A stretch of 64,000 bases of DNA from Geodermatophilaceae bacterium URHA0031. GTDB lineage: Bacteria; Actinomycetota; Actinomycetes; Mycobacteriales; Geodermatophilaceae. The stretch is from positions 78,263 to 142,262 of the forward strand of contig JHVP01000013.1 of NCBI GenBank assembly GCA_000620205.1, read 5' to 3'. A model generated the notes under the pieces. That model had not been told where the DNA came from and ran no database searches. It worked only from the letters and a program-made list of their open reading frames with translations. Numbering within the stretch: the stretch's first letter is position 1; each line of letters starts with the position of its first letter. A program made the translations under genes and the position numbers. This document shows positions 36,535 through 46,882 of this stretch, in pieces.

Positions 36535-36946
36535 CGCCCCGCCCCCCACCGTCTGGCCCACGCTGCGCGCCCATGACGCGCGCGGCCTCATCCGCTTCCT
36601 GGTCGACGCCCTCGGCTTCGAGGAGACCGCCGTGTGGGGCGACCAGCCCGACGGCAGCGGGGACGTCGTCGTGCACGCGCAGCTGTCCTGGCCGCTCGGC
36701 GGCGGGGTGATGCTCGGCTCGGCGCGCGGCGGACCGGAGGACCCCTGGGCGCTGACCCCCGGGACGGCGGGCTGCTACGTCGTCACCGACGAGCCGGACG
36801 CGCTGCACGACCGGGCGGTGGCCGCCGGGGCCGAGGTGCTGCAGCCGCTGCACGACACCGACTACGGCTCCCGGGACTTCGCCGTCCGCGACCCCGAGGG
36901 CAACCGCTGGAGCTTCGGCACCTACCGCGGCGAGCCGCGCAGCTGA
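36521..36946 (+). CDS. VOC-family (glyoxalase-like) protein
   Basis: 141 residues. WPTLRAHDARGLIRFLVDALGF and DFAVRDPEGNRWSFGTY are the paired beta-alpha-beta-beta-beta units of vicinal oxygen chelate proteins. Enzymatic role uncertain; glyoxalase/bleomycin-resistance-like. Overlaps the AraC gene by 14 bp and ends 1 bp from the convergent SNF2 helicase gene. Confidence 0.85.
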   Translation: MTTPDAPPPTVWPTLRAHDARGLIRFLVDALGFEETAVWGDQPDGSGDVVVHAQLSWPLGGGVMLGSARGGPEDPWALTPGTAGCYVVTDEPDALHDRAVAAGAEVLQPLHDTDYGSRDFAVRDPEGNRWSFGTYRGEPRS

Positions 36947-36947
36947 C

Positions 36948-39900
36948 TCAGCCGAACAGGCCGCGGACGTCCTCGGCGGTGAGCGAGCCGGAGGCGAGCG
37001 CGCCGTCGTCGACGACGCGGGAGAACAGCGCCTGCTTGCGGGCCTTGAGCTCCATCACCTTCTCCTCGATGGTGCCCACCGCCACCAGCCGGTAGACCAT
37101 GACCGTCTTGTCCTGGCCGATCCGGTGCGCCCGGTCGACCGCCTGGGCCTCGCTCGCCGGGTTCCACCACGGGTCGAGCACGAAGACGTAGTCGGCCTCG
37201 GTGAGGGTCAGCCCGAAGCCGCCGGCCTTGAGGCTGATCAGGAAGACCGGCGCGGTGCCGGTGCGGAAGTCCTCGATCCGGGCGTCCCGGTCGCGGGTCT
37301 GCCCGTCGAGGTACACCCAGCCGGTCCCCTCGGCCTCCAGCCGGTCGCGGATGCCGCGCAGGAAGCGGGTGAACTGGCTGAACACCAGCACCCGGTGGCC
37401 CTCGGCGACGACCTCGCGCAGGTGCTCCAGGAACGCGTCGGCCTTGCTGGACCGGACGTCGGCGTAGGCCGGGTCGACGAGGGCGGGGTCCAGGCTCAGC
37501 TGCCGGAGCAGGGTCAGCGACCGGAAGATCGTCATCCGGTTCTTCTGCATGTCCTCGACCAGGCCGAGGACCTTGCTCCGCTCGCGCTGCAGGTGCGTCT
37601 GGTACAGCTTCTCGTGCCGCGGGTTGAGCACCACCTCGAGCACCTGCTCCTGCTTGGGCGGCAGGTCGGCGGCGACCATCTCCTTGGTCCGGCGGCGCAC
37701 CAGCGGGCGGATCCGGCGGCGCAGCACGGCCAGCCGCTCCGCGTCGCCGTCCCGCTCGATCGGCGTCCGGTACTGCTCGGTGAACCGTTGCGGGTCGGGG
37801 AAGAGCCCGGGCGCGACGATCGACATCAGCGCCCACAGGTCCATCACGCTGTTCTCCAGCGGCGTCCCGGTCAGCGCCAGCTTGACCGGGGCCTCCAGCC
37901 GGCGCGCGCACTGGTAGGTGCGGGCCCGGTGGTTCTTCACGAACTGGGCCTCGTCGAGCACCAACCCGCGCCAGGGCAGCCCGGTCCAGGCCTCGGCGTC
38001 GATCCGGAACAGCGCGTAGGAGGTGACGACGACGTGCGCGCCGGCCACCCGGCGGGCCAGCGACGTGCCGCGCCTCCGCTCGGTCTCCTCCACGGTCACC
38101 ACCCGCAGCCCCGGCGCGAAGCGGGCCGCCTCCCGGGCCCAGGTGGAGACGACGCTGGTCGGCGCCACCACGAGCGCCGGGGCCTCGTCGAGCTCACCGG
38201 CCTCGTGCGCCCGGCACAGCAGGGCGAGGGTCTGCAGCGTCTTGCCCAGCCCCATGTCGTCGGCCAGCACCCCACCCAGCCGGTGGTCCCAGAGGAAGGC
38301 CAGCCAGCCGTAGCCCTCGCGCTGGTAGGGCCGCAGCTGCGCGGCCAGCCCGGACGGCACCGGCGGGGGCTCGGCGTGCTCGGCGTCGATCAGCCCGCGC
38401 ACCTCGCGGGTCCAGCGCTCGCTCTGCGCCTCGACGACGCCCAGGCCCATCAGCTGCTCCCACAGCGCGGCCTGGTACCGGCTGACCTTCACCCCCTCGC
38501 CGGGGACGTCCTGCAGTGCCCGGGCCTCCTCGATGAGCAGCCGCAGCTGCTCGAACTCCGGCCGCTGCAGGGAGAACCACGTGCCGCTCAGCAGCACCAG
38601 CCGGGTCCGGCCGGCAGCCAGCGCGGAGAAGAGGGTGGCGAACGGCACGTGCTGGCCGTCCATGGTCACGGTGACCCCGAGGTCGAACCAGTCGGACTCC
38701 CGGCTGTCCCGGGCGGTGAAGCTGATCTGCGGCGCCGAGTGGGTCTGCCGGTAGGCGGTCGGGGTGCCCTCGACGGTGACGTCGACCCCGCCGTCGGCGC
38801 GCAGCGCCGGGAGCACCGCGGTCGTGAACTCCAGGGCCTCCATGCCGGTCAGCTCCACGGTGTCGGCCAGCCGGCGCTCCGGCGTCCAGAGCTCGGGGAG
38901 CCCGCCGACCGGACCGGGCAGCGCCTCGACCAGCTGCAGCTCGGCGGCCGGGTCGCGGCCCTGCGCCGGGAGCACCGGGGCGTCCACCGGGAAGGACCGG
39001 TCGGGTCCGTAGTCGACCGACCAGCTCACGCACACCGTGCCGTCGCCGGGGTAGCGGACCGCCACGGCCAGCCGGGGCGGGACGACGTCGGGCAGCTCCA
39101 CCGAGCCGTCGCCGGAGATCACCGGCACCGCCTGCGCCAGCCCCGGGTACCAGTCGCGGCGGAACCGGTCGACGTCGTCGTCCGGGATGCCGATCGACCC
39201 GCCCCGCGCGACCAGGCCGGCCAGCGCCGGCTGCACCGGGGAGTCGAGGCGGGCGAGCACCAGCGCGGGCCCGGTGTCGGCGGGGCCCTCGACGGTCACC
39301 CCGTGCGGGGGCGTGCCCAGGAAGGACAGCCGCGCGGGGTCGACCGTGCGGCCGTCGACCCGGAGCACCGCGGACAGCTCGGTCCGGTCGCCGTCGCGGC
39401 GGAGGTCGACCGCGACGTCGGCGTCGGCGGCGGCGAGCACCACCGGCCGCGGCGGGCGGTCGGCCGTCACCAGCGGCACCCCGTCGGCGACCGCCTCGGC
39501 GAGCAGCCGCCACAGGCCCGGCCCGAACTCGTGCAGGTACACGTCGACCGGGGCGTAGGAGTAGTACTGGTTGCGGGCGGCCTGGTGGGTGGCGTGCAGC
39601 GCGCGCATCGCGGCCAGGTGCGCCGGGTCCCAGCCCGCGCGGCTGTTGTCGTACTGCAGCTGCCGCCAGGACACCCCGCTGCGCACCCACTGGCCCCGCC
39701 GGCCGGGGACGACCGGCCGCAGCCGGACCAGCCGCTGCTGCACCCCGGGGGCGCCGGCCGAGCTGCGCCCGCGGCCGGGCTCGGGCTCGACCAGCTCGAA
39801 CTGCAGTCCGATCGGCACCGTGCTGCGCGGTGCCCGGTCGGCCGCCGCGGCGACCAGCTCCTCGAGCTCCTGCTCCCACCCGCGGCTCTGCGGCGGGCCG

Positions 39901-40208
39901 CCCGGCGCGGACTGGATGGCCGGCCGCAGGGACAGCAGGATGGCCACGGCGTGCTTGCAGTCGTCGCCCACCGGGCAGGTGCACGCCCCGGCCCAGCCCA
40001 CCCGGCCGCCGTCGGTGCGGACGACGGTGGTCCGGTAGGGAGCCTCGGCGCCGCCCTGGACCAGCCCGGTGAGCCGGCGGGCGTCATCGGCCAGCCGGAC
40101 GTCGAGGACGCTGCGGGAGGCGTAGGGCCGGGCCCGGGCGAGCACGTCGGGCCCGACGGCAGCGGTCAACGCCGTGTCGGTGACCATCTCCCGCCAGTCG
40201 CCGAGCAC
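36948..40208 (-). CDS. SNF2-family helicase with N-terminal SWIM zinc finger
   Basis: 1086 residues. SWIM zinc site [14 protein letters not shown] (about residues 75-88), a long middle domain with beta-rich segments, then the ATPase: DDMGLGKT (motif I, about 665), LDEAQFVKN (motif II), [10 protein letters not shown] (III), [12 protein letters not shown] and [11 protein letters not shown] (V-VI). Members translocate on DNA and remodel protein-DNA or RNA polymerase complexes; the specific role is unknown. GTG 40208 is fixed by TAGCCT 6 nt upstream on the minus strand. Divergent from pgm. Confidence 0.92.
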   Translation of the reverse strand: MLGDWREMVTDTALTAAVGPDVLARARPYASRSVLDVRLADDARRLTGLVQGGAEAPYRTTVVRTDGGRVGWAGACTCPVGDDCKHAVAILLSLRPAIQSAPGGPPQSRGWEQELEELVAAAADRAPRSTVPIGLQFELVEPEPGRGRSSAGAPGVQQRLVRLRPVVPGRRGQWVRSGVSWRQLQYDNSRAGWDPAHLAAMRALHATHQAARNQYYSYAPVDVYLHEFGPGLWRLLAEAVADGVPLVTADRPPRPVVLAAADADVAVDLRRDGDRTELSAVLRVDGRTVDPARLSFLGTPPHGVTVEGPADTGPALVLARLDSPVQPALAGLVARGGSIGIPDDDVDRFRRDWYPGLAQAVPVISGDGSVELPDVVPPRLAVAVRYPGDGTVCVSWSVDYGPDRSFPVDAPVLPAQGRDPAAELQLVEALPGPVGGLPELWTPERRLADTVELTGMEALEFTTAVLPALRADGGVDVTVEGTPTAYRQTHSAPQISFTARDSRESDWFDLGVTVTMDGQHVPFATLFSALAAGRTRLVLLSGTWFSLQRPEFEQLRLLIEEARALQDVPGEGVKVSRYQAALWEQLMGLGVVEAQSERWTREVRGLIDAEHAEPPPVPSGLAAQLRPYQREGYGWLAFLWDHRLGGVLADDMGLGKTLQTLALLCRAHEAGELDEAPALVVAPTSVVSTWAREAARFAPGLRVVTVEETERRRGTSLARRVAGAHVVVTSYALFRIDAEAWTGLPWRGLVLDEAQFVKNHRARTYQCARRLEAPVKLALTGTPLENSVMDLWALMSIVAPGLFPDPQRFTEQYRTPIERDGDAERLAVLRRRIRPLVRRRTKEMVAADLPPKQEQVLEVVLNPRHEKLYQTHLQRERSKVLGLVEDMQKNRMTIFRSLTLLRQLSLDPALVDPAYADVRSSKADAFLEHLREVVAEGHRVLVFSQFTRFLRGIRDRLEAEGTGWVYLDGQTRDRDARIEDFRTGTAPVFLISLKAGGFGLTLTEADYVFVLDPWWNPASEAQAVDRAHRIGQDKTVMVYRLVAVGTIEEKVMELKARKQALFSRVVDDGALASGSLTAEDVRGLFG

Positions 40209-40214
40209 CCGCCC

Positions 40215-40220
40215 AGGCTA
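40215..40220 (-). promoter_or_regulatory. Predicted -10 box for leaderless SNF2 gene (TAGCCT)
   Basis: TAGCCT on the minus strand with 6 nt to GTG 40208. Confidence 0.5.
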
Positions 40221-40284
40221 CGACCGGGCACCGACAGCGCCGCCCAGGTCGCGGGAGGACGCGGCGACGGGCCAAGATCGGGGC

Positions 40285-41919
40285 ATGAGCTCTGACCGCG
40301 CCGGACAGCTCGCCCGGCCCAGCGACCTGGTCGACGTCCCGCACCTGCTCACCGCGTACTACACGGTGCAGCCGGACCCGGCCGACGTCTCGCAGCAGGT
40401 GGTGTTCGGCACCTCGGGCCACCGCGGCTCGTCGCTGGACGGGGCCTTCAACGAGGCGCACATCCTCGCCACCACCCAGGCGATCTGCGAGTACCGCGCC
40501 GGCCAGGGGTACGACGGCCCGCTGTTCGTCGGCCGGGACACCCACGGCCTGTCCGAGCCGGCCTGGGCCAGCGCCCTCGAGGTGCTCGCCGCCAACGACG
40601 TCACGGTGCTGGTCGACTCCCGCGACGGCTACACCCCGACCCCGGCGGTCAGCCACGCGATCCTCGCCGCGAACCGGGGGAAGAGCAGCGGGCTGGCCGA
40701 CGGCATCGTCGTCACCCCCTCGCACAACCCGCCCCGCGACGGCGGCTTCAAGTACAACCCGCCCTCCGGTGGCCCGGCCGACACCGATGCCACCGGCTGG
40801 ATCGCCCGGCGGGCCAACGAGCTGCTCGCCGCCGAGCTGGAGGGGGTCCGGCGGATCCCCTTCGCCCGGGCCCGCGCGGCGGCGCAGGGCTACGACTTCC
40901 TCGGCACCTACGTCGACGACCTGCCGAACGTCCTCGACCTCGACGCCGTCCGGGACGCCGGGGTCCGGATCGGCGCCGACCCGCTCGGCGGCGCCAGCGT
41001 CGGCTACTGGGGCGAGATCGCCGACCGGCACCGGCTGGACCTGACCGTGGTGAACCCGCTGGTCGACCCGGCCTGGCGGTTCATGACGCTGGACTGGGAC
41101 GGCAAGATCCGGATGGACTGCTCATCCCCCGCGGCGATGGCCTCGCTGATCGGCCGCAAGGACGAGTTCCAGATCGCCACGGGCAACGACGCCGACGCCG
41201 ACCGGCACGGCATCGTCACCCCCGACGGCGGGCTGATGAACCCCAACCACTTCCTCGCCGTCGCGATCTCCTACCTGTTCAGCCACCGGCCGGAGTGGGG
41301 CGCGGACACCGCGGTCGGCAAGACCCTGGTCTCCAGCTCGCTGATCGACCGGGTCGTCGCCGACCTGGGCCGGCGGCTGGTCGAGGTGCCGGTCGGCTTC
41401 AAGTGGTTCGTGCCCGGGCTGCTCGACGGGTCGGTCGGCTTCGGTGGCGAGGAGTCGGCCGGGGCGTCCTTCCTCCGCCGCGACGGCAGCGTCTGGACCA
41501 CGGACAAGGACGGCATCCTGCTCGCCCTGCTGGCCAGCGAGGTCCAGGCGGTCACCGGGTCCTCGCCGTCCCAGCTGCACGCGGAGATGACCGCCCGGTT
41601 CGGCGAGTCCGCCTACGCCCGGATCGACGCCGCGGCGACCCGCGAGGAGAAGGCCGCGCTGGGCAAGCTGTCGCCCGAGGCGGTCACCGCCACCGAGCTG
41701 GCCGGGGAGCCGATCACCGCCAAGCTGACCCGGGCGCCGGGCAACGACGCTGCGATCGGCGGGCTCAAGGTCACCACCGAGAACGCCTGGTTCGCGGCGC
41801 GACCGTCGGGCACCGAGGACGTCTACAAGGTCTATGCGGAGTCCTTCCGCGGCCCCGAGCACCTGGCCCAGGTGCAGCAGGAGGCGAAGGCGGTGGTCAG
41901 CGCCGCCCTCAGCGCGTGA
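40285..41919 (+). CDS. pgm: Phosphoglucomutase (alpha-D-glucose phosphate-specific)
   Basis: 544 residues. Interconverts glucose 1- and 6-phosphate, feeding trehalose (otsAB is in this window) and polysaccharide synthesis. FGTSGHRG near the N-terminus, VVTPSHNPP with the phosphoserine, [10 protein letters not shown] as the Mg2+ loop, and [10 protein letters not shown] and ARPSGTED for sugar and phosphate binding are all intact. ATG 40285 has a CAAGAT -10-like element at 6 nt. Overlaps the convergent membrane protein gene by 11 bp. Confidence 0.95.
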   Translation: MSSDRAGQLARPSDLVDVPHLLTAYYTVQPDPADVSQQVVFGTSGHRGSSLDGAFNEAHILATTQAICEYRAGQGYDGPLFVGRDTHGLSEPAWASALEVLAANDVTVLVDSRDGYTPTPAVSHAILAANRGKSSGLADGIVVTPSHNPPRDGGFKYNPPSGGPADTDATGWIARRANELLAAELEGVRRIPFARARAAAQGYDFLGTYVDDLPNVLDLDAVRDAGVRIGADPLGGASVGYWGEIADRHRLDLTVVNPLVDPAWRFMTLDWDGKIRMDCSSPAAMASLIGRKDEFQIATGNDADADRHGIVTPDGGLMNPNHFLAVAISYLFSHRPEWGADTAVGKTLVSSSLIDRVVADLGRRLVEVPVGFKWFVPGLLDGSVGFGGEESAGASFLRRDGSVWTTDKDGILLALLASEVQAVTGSSPSQLHAEMTARFGESAYARIDAAATREEKAALGKLSPEAVTATELAGEPITAKLTRAPGNDAAIGGLKVTTENAWFAARPSGTEDVYKVYAESFRGPEHLAQVQQEAKAVVSAALSA

Positions 41920-42481
41920 GGGCGCCGCCCACGGCCATCGCGGCGAGCGACAGCAGCGGGACCGCGACCAGCAGCGCGACCGCCCAGCGCGGGAAGGTCA
42001 CCATGTCCGCGCCGGTGCGGGGGTCGATGACGGCGTCGTCCGCCCGGCCGCTGCGCGCGGCGGTCACGATGCGGGTGACGGCGACGCCCAGGACGAGCAG
42101 CGCGATCAGCACGGCCGACCAGGCCGGCAGGCCGAGCAGCGCGGTCTCCCCCGCTCCCAGTGACCACAGGCCGTCGGCCAGCAGGTAGGCGGCGAGGCCG
42201 ATCACCGCGGAGCCGACGAGGTCACCCCCGGACAGCGAGCGGACCAGCCGGCGCCCCGGCCCGCCGCCGGACGTGGGCACCCCGAGCGCCTCGGCGACCC
42301 GGTCGGCGTACCCGTCGGCCTCCCCGAACGCCTGCCGCGGGTCCTCCCCGGTCTCCGCCACGTGGCTCTGCACCTCGGCGAGCACCTCGCCGATCCGGGC
42401 GCCCGGGACGTCCCTCAGCCGCAGTGCGAGCAGCAGGTCGTCGGACCAGGCCTGCGCGGTGCTCTTCCTCGTGCTCGCCAT
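41909..42481 (-). CDS. Membrane protein with HAAS-type N-terminal domain
   Basis: 190 residues. A cytoplasmic segment of about 75 residues ([29 protein letters not shown]) resembles the HAAS/DUF1700 signalling domain, followed by four hydrophobic segments. Such proteins are usually encoded right after a PadR regulator, as here (11-bp gap), and are thought to be its partner or target. ATG 42481 follows GGAG. Function unknown. Confidence 0.75.
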   Translation of the reverse strand: MASTRKSTAQAWSDDLLLALRLRDVPGARIGEVLAEVQSHVAETGEDPRQAFGEADGYADRVAEALGVPTSGGGPGRRLVRSLSGGDLVGSAVIGLAAYLLADGLWSLGAGETALLGLPAWSAVLIALLVLGVAVTRIVTAARSGRADDAVIDPRTGADMVTFPRWAVALLVAVPLLSLAAMAVGGALTR

Positions 42482-42492
42482 GGCGGGGCTCC

Positions 42493-42837
42493 TCAGGACG
42501 GGACGGCGGGACTCGACAGCAGACCGGCGGCCCGCTCGGTGAAGACGTGCCACTGCTCGGCGCGCTCGCGCAGCGCCGGGGCGCCGGCGGGGGTGAGGGT
42601 GAAGAACTTGCGGCCCGGACCGCCGTCGCCGGCCTCCCAGGACGAGGACACCAGCCCCTCCGCCTCCAGCCGGGTGAGGATCGGGTAGAGCGTGCCGCCC
42701 TTGACCACGCCGAGACCGGCGTCGGCCAGCCGGGCGGCGATCGCGTAGCCGTACGTCGGACCGTCCGCGACCACCCGGAGCACGCACAGCGAGAGGACCC
42801 CCCGCATCCACTCACCGGGCCACCGCTCCTCCGCCAC
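42493..42837 (-). CDS. PadR family regulator (short form)
   Basis: 114 residues, PadR-s2 size. MRGVLSLCVLRVVADGPTYGYAIAARL and GGTLYPILTRLEAEGLV (each part of the winged helix) are diagnostic. GTG 42837 has TACTGT 6 nt upstream, so it is leaderless; a perfect 12-bp palindrome sits immediately upstream of that -10, suggesting autoregulation. Co-transcribed with the HAAS-type membrane protein. Confidence 0.9.
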   Translation of the reverse strand: MAEERWPGEWMRGVLSLCVLRVVADGPTYGYAIAARLADAGLGVVKGGTLYPILTRLEAEGLVSSSWEAGDGGPGRKFFTLTPAGAPALRERAEQWHVFTERAAGLLSSPAVPS

Positions 42838-42843
42838 GACTGG

Positions 42844-42864
42844 ACAGTACGGCTGACTAGTCAG
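42844..42864 (-). promoter_or_regulatory. Promoter and operator of the short padR
   Basis: TACTGT (42844-42849, minus strand) is the -10 box; the perfect palindrome CTGACTAGTCAG (42853-42864) lies in the spacer, where a bound PadR dimer would block polymerase. Confidence 0.6.
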
Positions 42865-42886
42865 GCGCGCAAGCTACCCGGACGCG

Positions 42887-42924
42887 CCGGAGGGCGGGAC
42901 CCAGGTGCAGGTCCCGCCCTCCGG
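42887..42924. terminator. Terminator of the glpF-glpK operon
   Basis: Perfect 15-bp stem (CCGGAGGGCGGGACC at 42887-42901, complement at 42910-42924) with an 8-nt loop, 15 bp after the glpK stop on the minus strand. Confidence 0.8.
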
Positions 42925-42939
42925 TGTGTGCCGGGTCGA

Positions 42940-44457
42940 TCAGCTGACGTCCTCGTCCACCCAGTCCAGGCTCTTGGTGACCGCCTTCTGCCAGTTGCGG
43001 TAGAGGCGCTCGCGCTCGTCGTCGGCCATGGCCGGCTCCCAGCGCTTGTCCTCGGCCCACTTCGCGGTCAGCTCGTCGAGGTCGGACCAGAAGCCGACGG
43101 CCAGCCCGGCCGCGTAGGCCGCGCCCAGCGCCGTCGTCTCGGCGATCTTCGGCCGGATCACCGGGACGTCGAGGATGTCGGCCTGGAACTGCATGAGCAG
43201 CTCGTTGCCGACCATCCCGCCGTCCACCCGGAGCTCGGTGAGGTCGACCCCGGAGTCGGCGTTCATCGCGTCGAGCACCTCGCGGGTCTGGTACGCCGTC
43301 GCCTCCAGGACGGCGCGGGCCAGGTGACCGCGGTTGACGAAGCGGGTCAGGCCCACCACGGCGCCGCGGGCGTCGGACCGCCAGTGCGGCGCGAAGAGCC
43401 CGGAGAACGCCGGCACGAAGTAGGAGCCGCCGTTGTCGTCGACCTCGCGGGCCAGGTCCTCGATCTCCGGCGCGCTGCTGATCATCTTGAGGTTGTCCCG
43501 GACCCACTGCACCAGCGAGCCGGTGACCGCGATCGAGCCCTCCAGCGCGTACACCGGCTTCGCGTCGCCGAGCTGGTAGCACAGCGTCGTGAGCAGGCCG
43601 TTCTTCGAGGGGACGGCCTCCTCGCCGGTGTTGAGCAGCATGAAGTTGCCGGTGCCGTAGGTGTTCTTGGCCATGCCCTTGGTGAAGCAGACCTGGCCGA
43701 AGGTGGCCGCCTGCTGGTCACCCAGCGAGCCGGCGATCGGTACCCCGGCGAGGAAGCCCGCTGCCCGGCCCTTGCCGTAGACCTCGGAGTTGGACCGGAT
43801 CTCCGGGAGCATGGACATCGGGATGCCCATCTCCTCGGCGATCGCCGGGTCCCACGCCAGCGTGCGGTAGTCCATGAGCATGGTGCGCGAGGCGTTGGAG
43901 ACGTCGGTGAGGTGCAGGCCGCCGTCCGTGCCACCGGTCATGTTCCAGATCAGCCAGGAGTCGATGGTGCCCATCAGCAGGTCACCGCGCTCGGCGGCCT
44001 CGCGGGCACCGTCGACGTTGTCCAGGATCCAGCGCACCTTGGGCCCGGCGAAGTAGGTGGCCAACGGGAGGCCGACCCTGTCCTTGTACCGGTCGGCGCC
44101 GCCCCCGAGGGCCCCCAGCTGCTCGACGATCGCCGTGGTGCGGGTGTCCTGCCAGACGATCGCGTTGTAGACCGGCTGCCCGGTGTTCTTGTCCCACACG
44201 ACGGTGGTCTCGCGCTGGTTGGTGATGCCGACGGCGACGATGTCGGAGACCCCGGCATCGCTGCGGGCCAGTGCCTGGCCGACCACCTCCCGGGTGTTGC
44301 GCCAGATCTCCAGCGGGTCGTGTTCGACCCAGCCGGCCCGCGGGAAGATCTGCTCGTGCTCCTTCTGCCCGACGGAGACGACGGCCCCGTCGTGGTCGAA
44401 GATCATGCAGCGGGTGCTCGTGGTGCCCTGGTCGATGGCTGCGACGTACTGCGTCAT
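42940..44457 (-). CDS. glpK: Glycerol kinase 1
   Basis: 505 residues. Phosphorylates glycerol to glycerol 3-phosphate. [16 protein letters not shown] (phosphate 1), [45 protein letters not shown] and [14 protein letters not shown] follow the FGGY-kinase order without gaps. It lies 26 bp downstream of glpF on the same strand, so uptake and trapping are co-expressed. A second copy lies at 45380-46882. Confidence 0.96.
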   Translation of the reverse strand: MTQYVAAIDQGTTSTRCMIFDHDGAVVSVGQKEHEQIFPRAGWVEHDPLEIWRNTREVVGQALARSDAGVSDIVAVGITNQRETTVVWDKNTGQPVYNAIVWQDTRTTAIVEQLGALGGGADRYKDRVGLPLATYFAGPKVRWILDNVDGAREAAERGDLLMGTIDSWLIWNMTGGTDGGLHLTDVSNASRTMLMDYRTLAWDPAIAEEMGIPMSMLPEIRSNSEVYGKGRAAGFLAGVPIAGSLGDQQAATFGQVCFTKGMAKNTYGTGNFMLLNTGEEAVPSKNGLLTTLCYQLGDAKPVYALEGSIAVTGSLVQWVRDNLKMISSAPEIEDLAREVDDNGGSYFVPAFSGLFAPHWRSDARGAVVGLTRFVNRGHLARAVLEATAYQTREVLDAMNADSGVDLTELRVDGGMVGNELLMQFQADILDVPVIRPKIAETTALGAAYAAGLAVGFWSDLDELTAKWAEDKRWEPAMADDERERLYRNWQKAVTKSLDWVDEDVS

Positions 44458-44483
44458 TGCAGGTTCCTCTCGGTTAGGGATTG

Positions 44484-45221
44484 TCAGAGCGAGACGTGCG
44501 ACAGGAGGCCGGCGAGGACGGCACCGATGATCGGGCCGACGATCGGCACCCAGGCGTATCCCCAGTTGTTGCCGCCCTTGCCGCGGATCGGCAGGACGGC
44601 GTGGGCGATGCGCGGGCTCAGGTCACGGGCGGGGTTGATGGCGTAGCCGGTGGGGCCACCGAGCGAGGCGCCGATGCCGACGACGAGCAGCGCCACGGCG
44701 AGCGGGCCGAGCTCGGTCGGGGTGTCCCCGAACCGCAGGATGATGTAGACCAGCACGAACGTGCCGAGGACCTCGGTGATCACGTTGTCGATGGGGCTGC
44801 TGATCGCCGGGCCGGTGGCGAAGGTGCCCAGCTGGGTCCCGGCGGCCTCCGGGTCGTTGTAGTGCCGGCGGTAGGCCAGGTAGGCGAGGACCGCGCCGAT
44901 GAAGGCACCGATGAACTCGGCGGCGAAGTAGACCAGCGTGCTGCCGAAGGTCACGTCCACGCCGGGGGCGTACTGGTCGGCGCCGCTCACCAGCAGGCCG
45001 ACGGTGACCGCGGGGTTGAGGTGGGCCCCGGAGGACGCGGCGGCGTAGACGCCGGTGAAGACCGCCAGCCCCCAGCCGAAGATGATGACGATCCAGCCGC
45101 CGGCGTTGCCGAAGGTCTTCGGCAGCGCGACGTTGGCGACGACGCCGACGCCCATGAGGATGAGCAGGGCTGTGCCCAGCACCTCGCTGCCGAACACGGT
45201 CCAGAGACTCGTGGTGTCCAC
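44484..45221 (-). CDS. glpF: Glycerol facilitator (MIP/aquaglyceroporin)
   Basis: 245 residues, six membrane helices and two half-helix NPA boxes: HLNPAVTVG (about 68) and [10 protein letters not shown] (about 204, with the NPARD form typical of glycerol channels). GTG 45221 follows AGGAGGAG; the site is part of an inverted repeat TAGGAG-CTC-CTCCTA (45225-45239), which could fold over the ribosome site. Start of the glpF-glpK operon. Confidence 0.93.
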   Translation of the reverse strand: MDTTSLWTVFGSEVLGTALLILMGVGVVANVALPKTFGNAGGWIVIIFGWGLAVFTGVYAAASSGAHLNPAVTVGLLVSGADQYAPGVDVTFGSTLVYFAAEFIGAFIGAVLAYLAYRRHYNDPEAAGTQLGTFATGPAISSPIDNVITEVLGTFVLVYIILRFGDTPTELGPLAVALLVVGIGASLGGPTGYAINPARDLSPRIAHAVLPIRGKGGNNWGYAWVPIVGPIIGAVLAGLLSHVSL

Positions 45222-45318
45222 GTGTAGGAGCTCCTCCTAGGGGTCCGCTGCGGTGCGGACCGGTCAGGGGGCCGGCCGGCCGCTGTGGTGGCGGTCACGA
45301 CCAGGCCCTTCGGAGCGG

Positions 45319-45348
45319 ACCGTAGAGATCATCGTGTGAGCGGGACAA
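45319..45348 (-). promoter_or_regulatory. Predicted glpF promoter
   Basis: On the minus strand TTGTCC (45348-45343), an 18-nt spacer and TACGGT (45324-45319). The operator at 45355-45375 is immediately upstream of the -35. Confidence 0.55.
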
Positions 45349-45354
45349 CAGTTC

Positions 45355-45375
45355 CTGTCCGACATGGTCGGACAG
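45355..45375. promoter_or_regulatory. Glycerol-locus operator, copy 1 (glpF)
   Basis: Perfect palindrome, arms CTGTCCGAC and GTCGGACAG around ATG. The edge nearest glpF is 30 nt from the predicted glpF -10. Near-identical to the copy at 47650. Confidence 0.7.
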
Positions 45376-45379
45376 CAGC

Positions 45380-46882
45380 TCAGGGAGCCCCCCAGGCGAT
45401 GCTCAGCTGGACCGCCCGCTCCCAGGTCGGGTACTCCGCGGTGAGGGCCTGCGCCCGGTCCGGGGAGGGGGTCCACTGGGCGGCGCGGTGCCAGTTGCGC
45501 CGCAGCGCCTCGACGTCGGACCAGACCCCGACCGCCAGGCCCGCGGCGTAGGCGGCGCCGAGCGAGACGGTCTCCCCCACCATCGGCCGCACCACCGGCG
45601 TGTCCAGCGCGTCGGCGACGAACTGCATGAGCAGGTTGTTGGTGGTCATCCCGCCGTCCACCCGCAGGGCGGGCAGCGAGAGGCCGGAGTCGGCCGCCAT
45701 CGCCTGGACGACGTCGCGGGTCTGCCAGCCGGTCGCCTCCAGCACCGCCCGGGCGAGGTGGCCCTTGGTGACGTAGGAGGTGAGGCCCGCGACCAGCCCG
45801 CGGGCCTCACCCCGCCAGTGCGGGGCCAGCAGCCCGGAGAACGCCGGGACGACGTAGCAGCCGCCGTTGTCGGACACCGTGCGGGCCAGGGTCTCCACCT
45901 CCGGCGCCGACCCGATCAGGCCCAACCCGTCGCGCAGCCACTGCACCAGCGCCCCGGCGACGGCGACCGAGCCCTCCAGCGCGTAGTGCACCGGCTCCCC
46001 GGCCAGCTGGTAGGCCACCGTGCTGATCGACCCCGACCGGGTCCGCACCAGCTCGGTACCGGTGTTCTGCAGCAGGAAGCTGCCGGTGCCGTAGGTGCAC
46101 TTGGCCTCGCCGGGGGCGAAGCAGGCCTGGCCGAACAGCGCGGCCTGCTGGTCCCCCAGCGCCCCGGCGATCGGCAGCGCGGGCGAGAGCGCCGTCGCGA
46201 CCCCCAGGACGCCGACCGAGGGCCGGATCTCCGGGAGCATCGCGGCCGGGATGCCGAAGAAGGCCAGCAGACCCGCGTCCCACCGGCAGGTGCGGACGTC
46301 CATCAGCAGCGTGCGGCTGGCGTTGGTCACGTCGGTGACGTGCACCCCGCCGTCCGGGCCGCCGGTGAGGTTCCAGATCAGCCAGGTCTCCATGGTGCCG
46401 AACAGCAGCTCGCCGCGTTCGGCCCGCTCCCGGGCGCGGGGCACCCGGTCGAGGATCCAGCGCAGCCGCGGGCCGGCGAAGTAGCCGGCGATCGCCATGC
46501 CGCTGCGCTCGGCGACCAAGCCGGCGTCCGGACGGGCGGCCAGCTCGCTGACCAGCTCGTCGGTGCGGGTGTCCTGCCAGACCAGCGCGCGGGTGATCGG
46601 GCGGCCGGTGTCCCGCTCCCAGACGACCGTCGTCTCCCGTTGGTTGGCGATGCCCAGCGCCACCACGTCGCCCCGGCCGGAGACGTCGGCCAGCACCTGG
46701 GCGCAGGTGCGCTGGGTGTTGGCCCAGATCTCCATCGGGTCGTGCTCGACCCAGCCCGGGCGCGGGAAGTGCTGGCGGTGCTCGCGCTGGCGGACGGCCA
46801 CCATCCGGCCGCCCCGGTCGAAGACCAGCGACCGGGTCGAGGTGGTGCCCTGGTCGACGGCGAGCACGTACCGGTCAGCCAC
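45380..46882 (-). CDS. glpK: Glycerol kinase 2 (FGGY family)
   Basis: 500 residues with the same motif series as copy 1 ([73 protein letters not shown]), so it should be active as a glycerol kinase, though kinetic divergence is possible. The GTG start at 46882 overlaps the IclR stop by 8 bp, so regulator and kinase form a two-gene operon. Ends 4 bp from the upstream operator of glpF. Confidence 0.9.
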   Translation of the reverse strand: MADRYVLAVDQGTTSTRSLVFDRGGRMVAVRQREHRQHFPRPGWVEHDPMEIWANTQRTCAQVLADVSGRGDVVALGIANQRETTVVWERDTGRPITRALVWQDTRTDELVSELAARPDAGLVAERSGMAIAGYFAGPRLRWILDRVPRARERAERGELLFGTMETWLIWNLTGGPDGGVHVTDVTNASRTLLMDVRTCRWDAGLLAFFGIPAAMLPEIRPSVGVLGVATALSPALPIAGALGDQQAALFGQACFAPGEAKCTYGTGSFLLQNTGTELVRTRSGSISTVAYQLAGEPVHYALEGSVAVAGALVQWLRDGLGLIGSAPEVETLARTVSDNGGCYVVPAFSGLLAPHWRGEARGLVAGLTSYVTKGHLARAVLEATGWQTRDVVQAMAADSGLSLPALRVDGGMTTNNLLMQFVADALDTPVVRPMVGETVSLGAAYAAGLAVGVWSDVEALRRNWHRAAQWTPSPDRAQALTAEYPTWERAVQLSIAWGAP

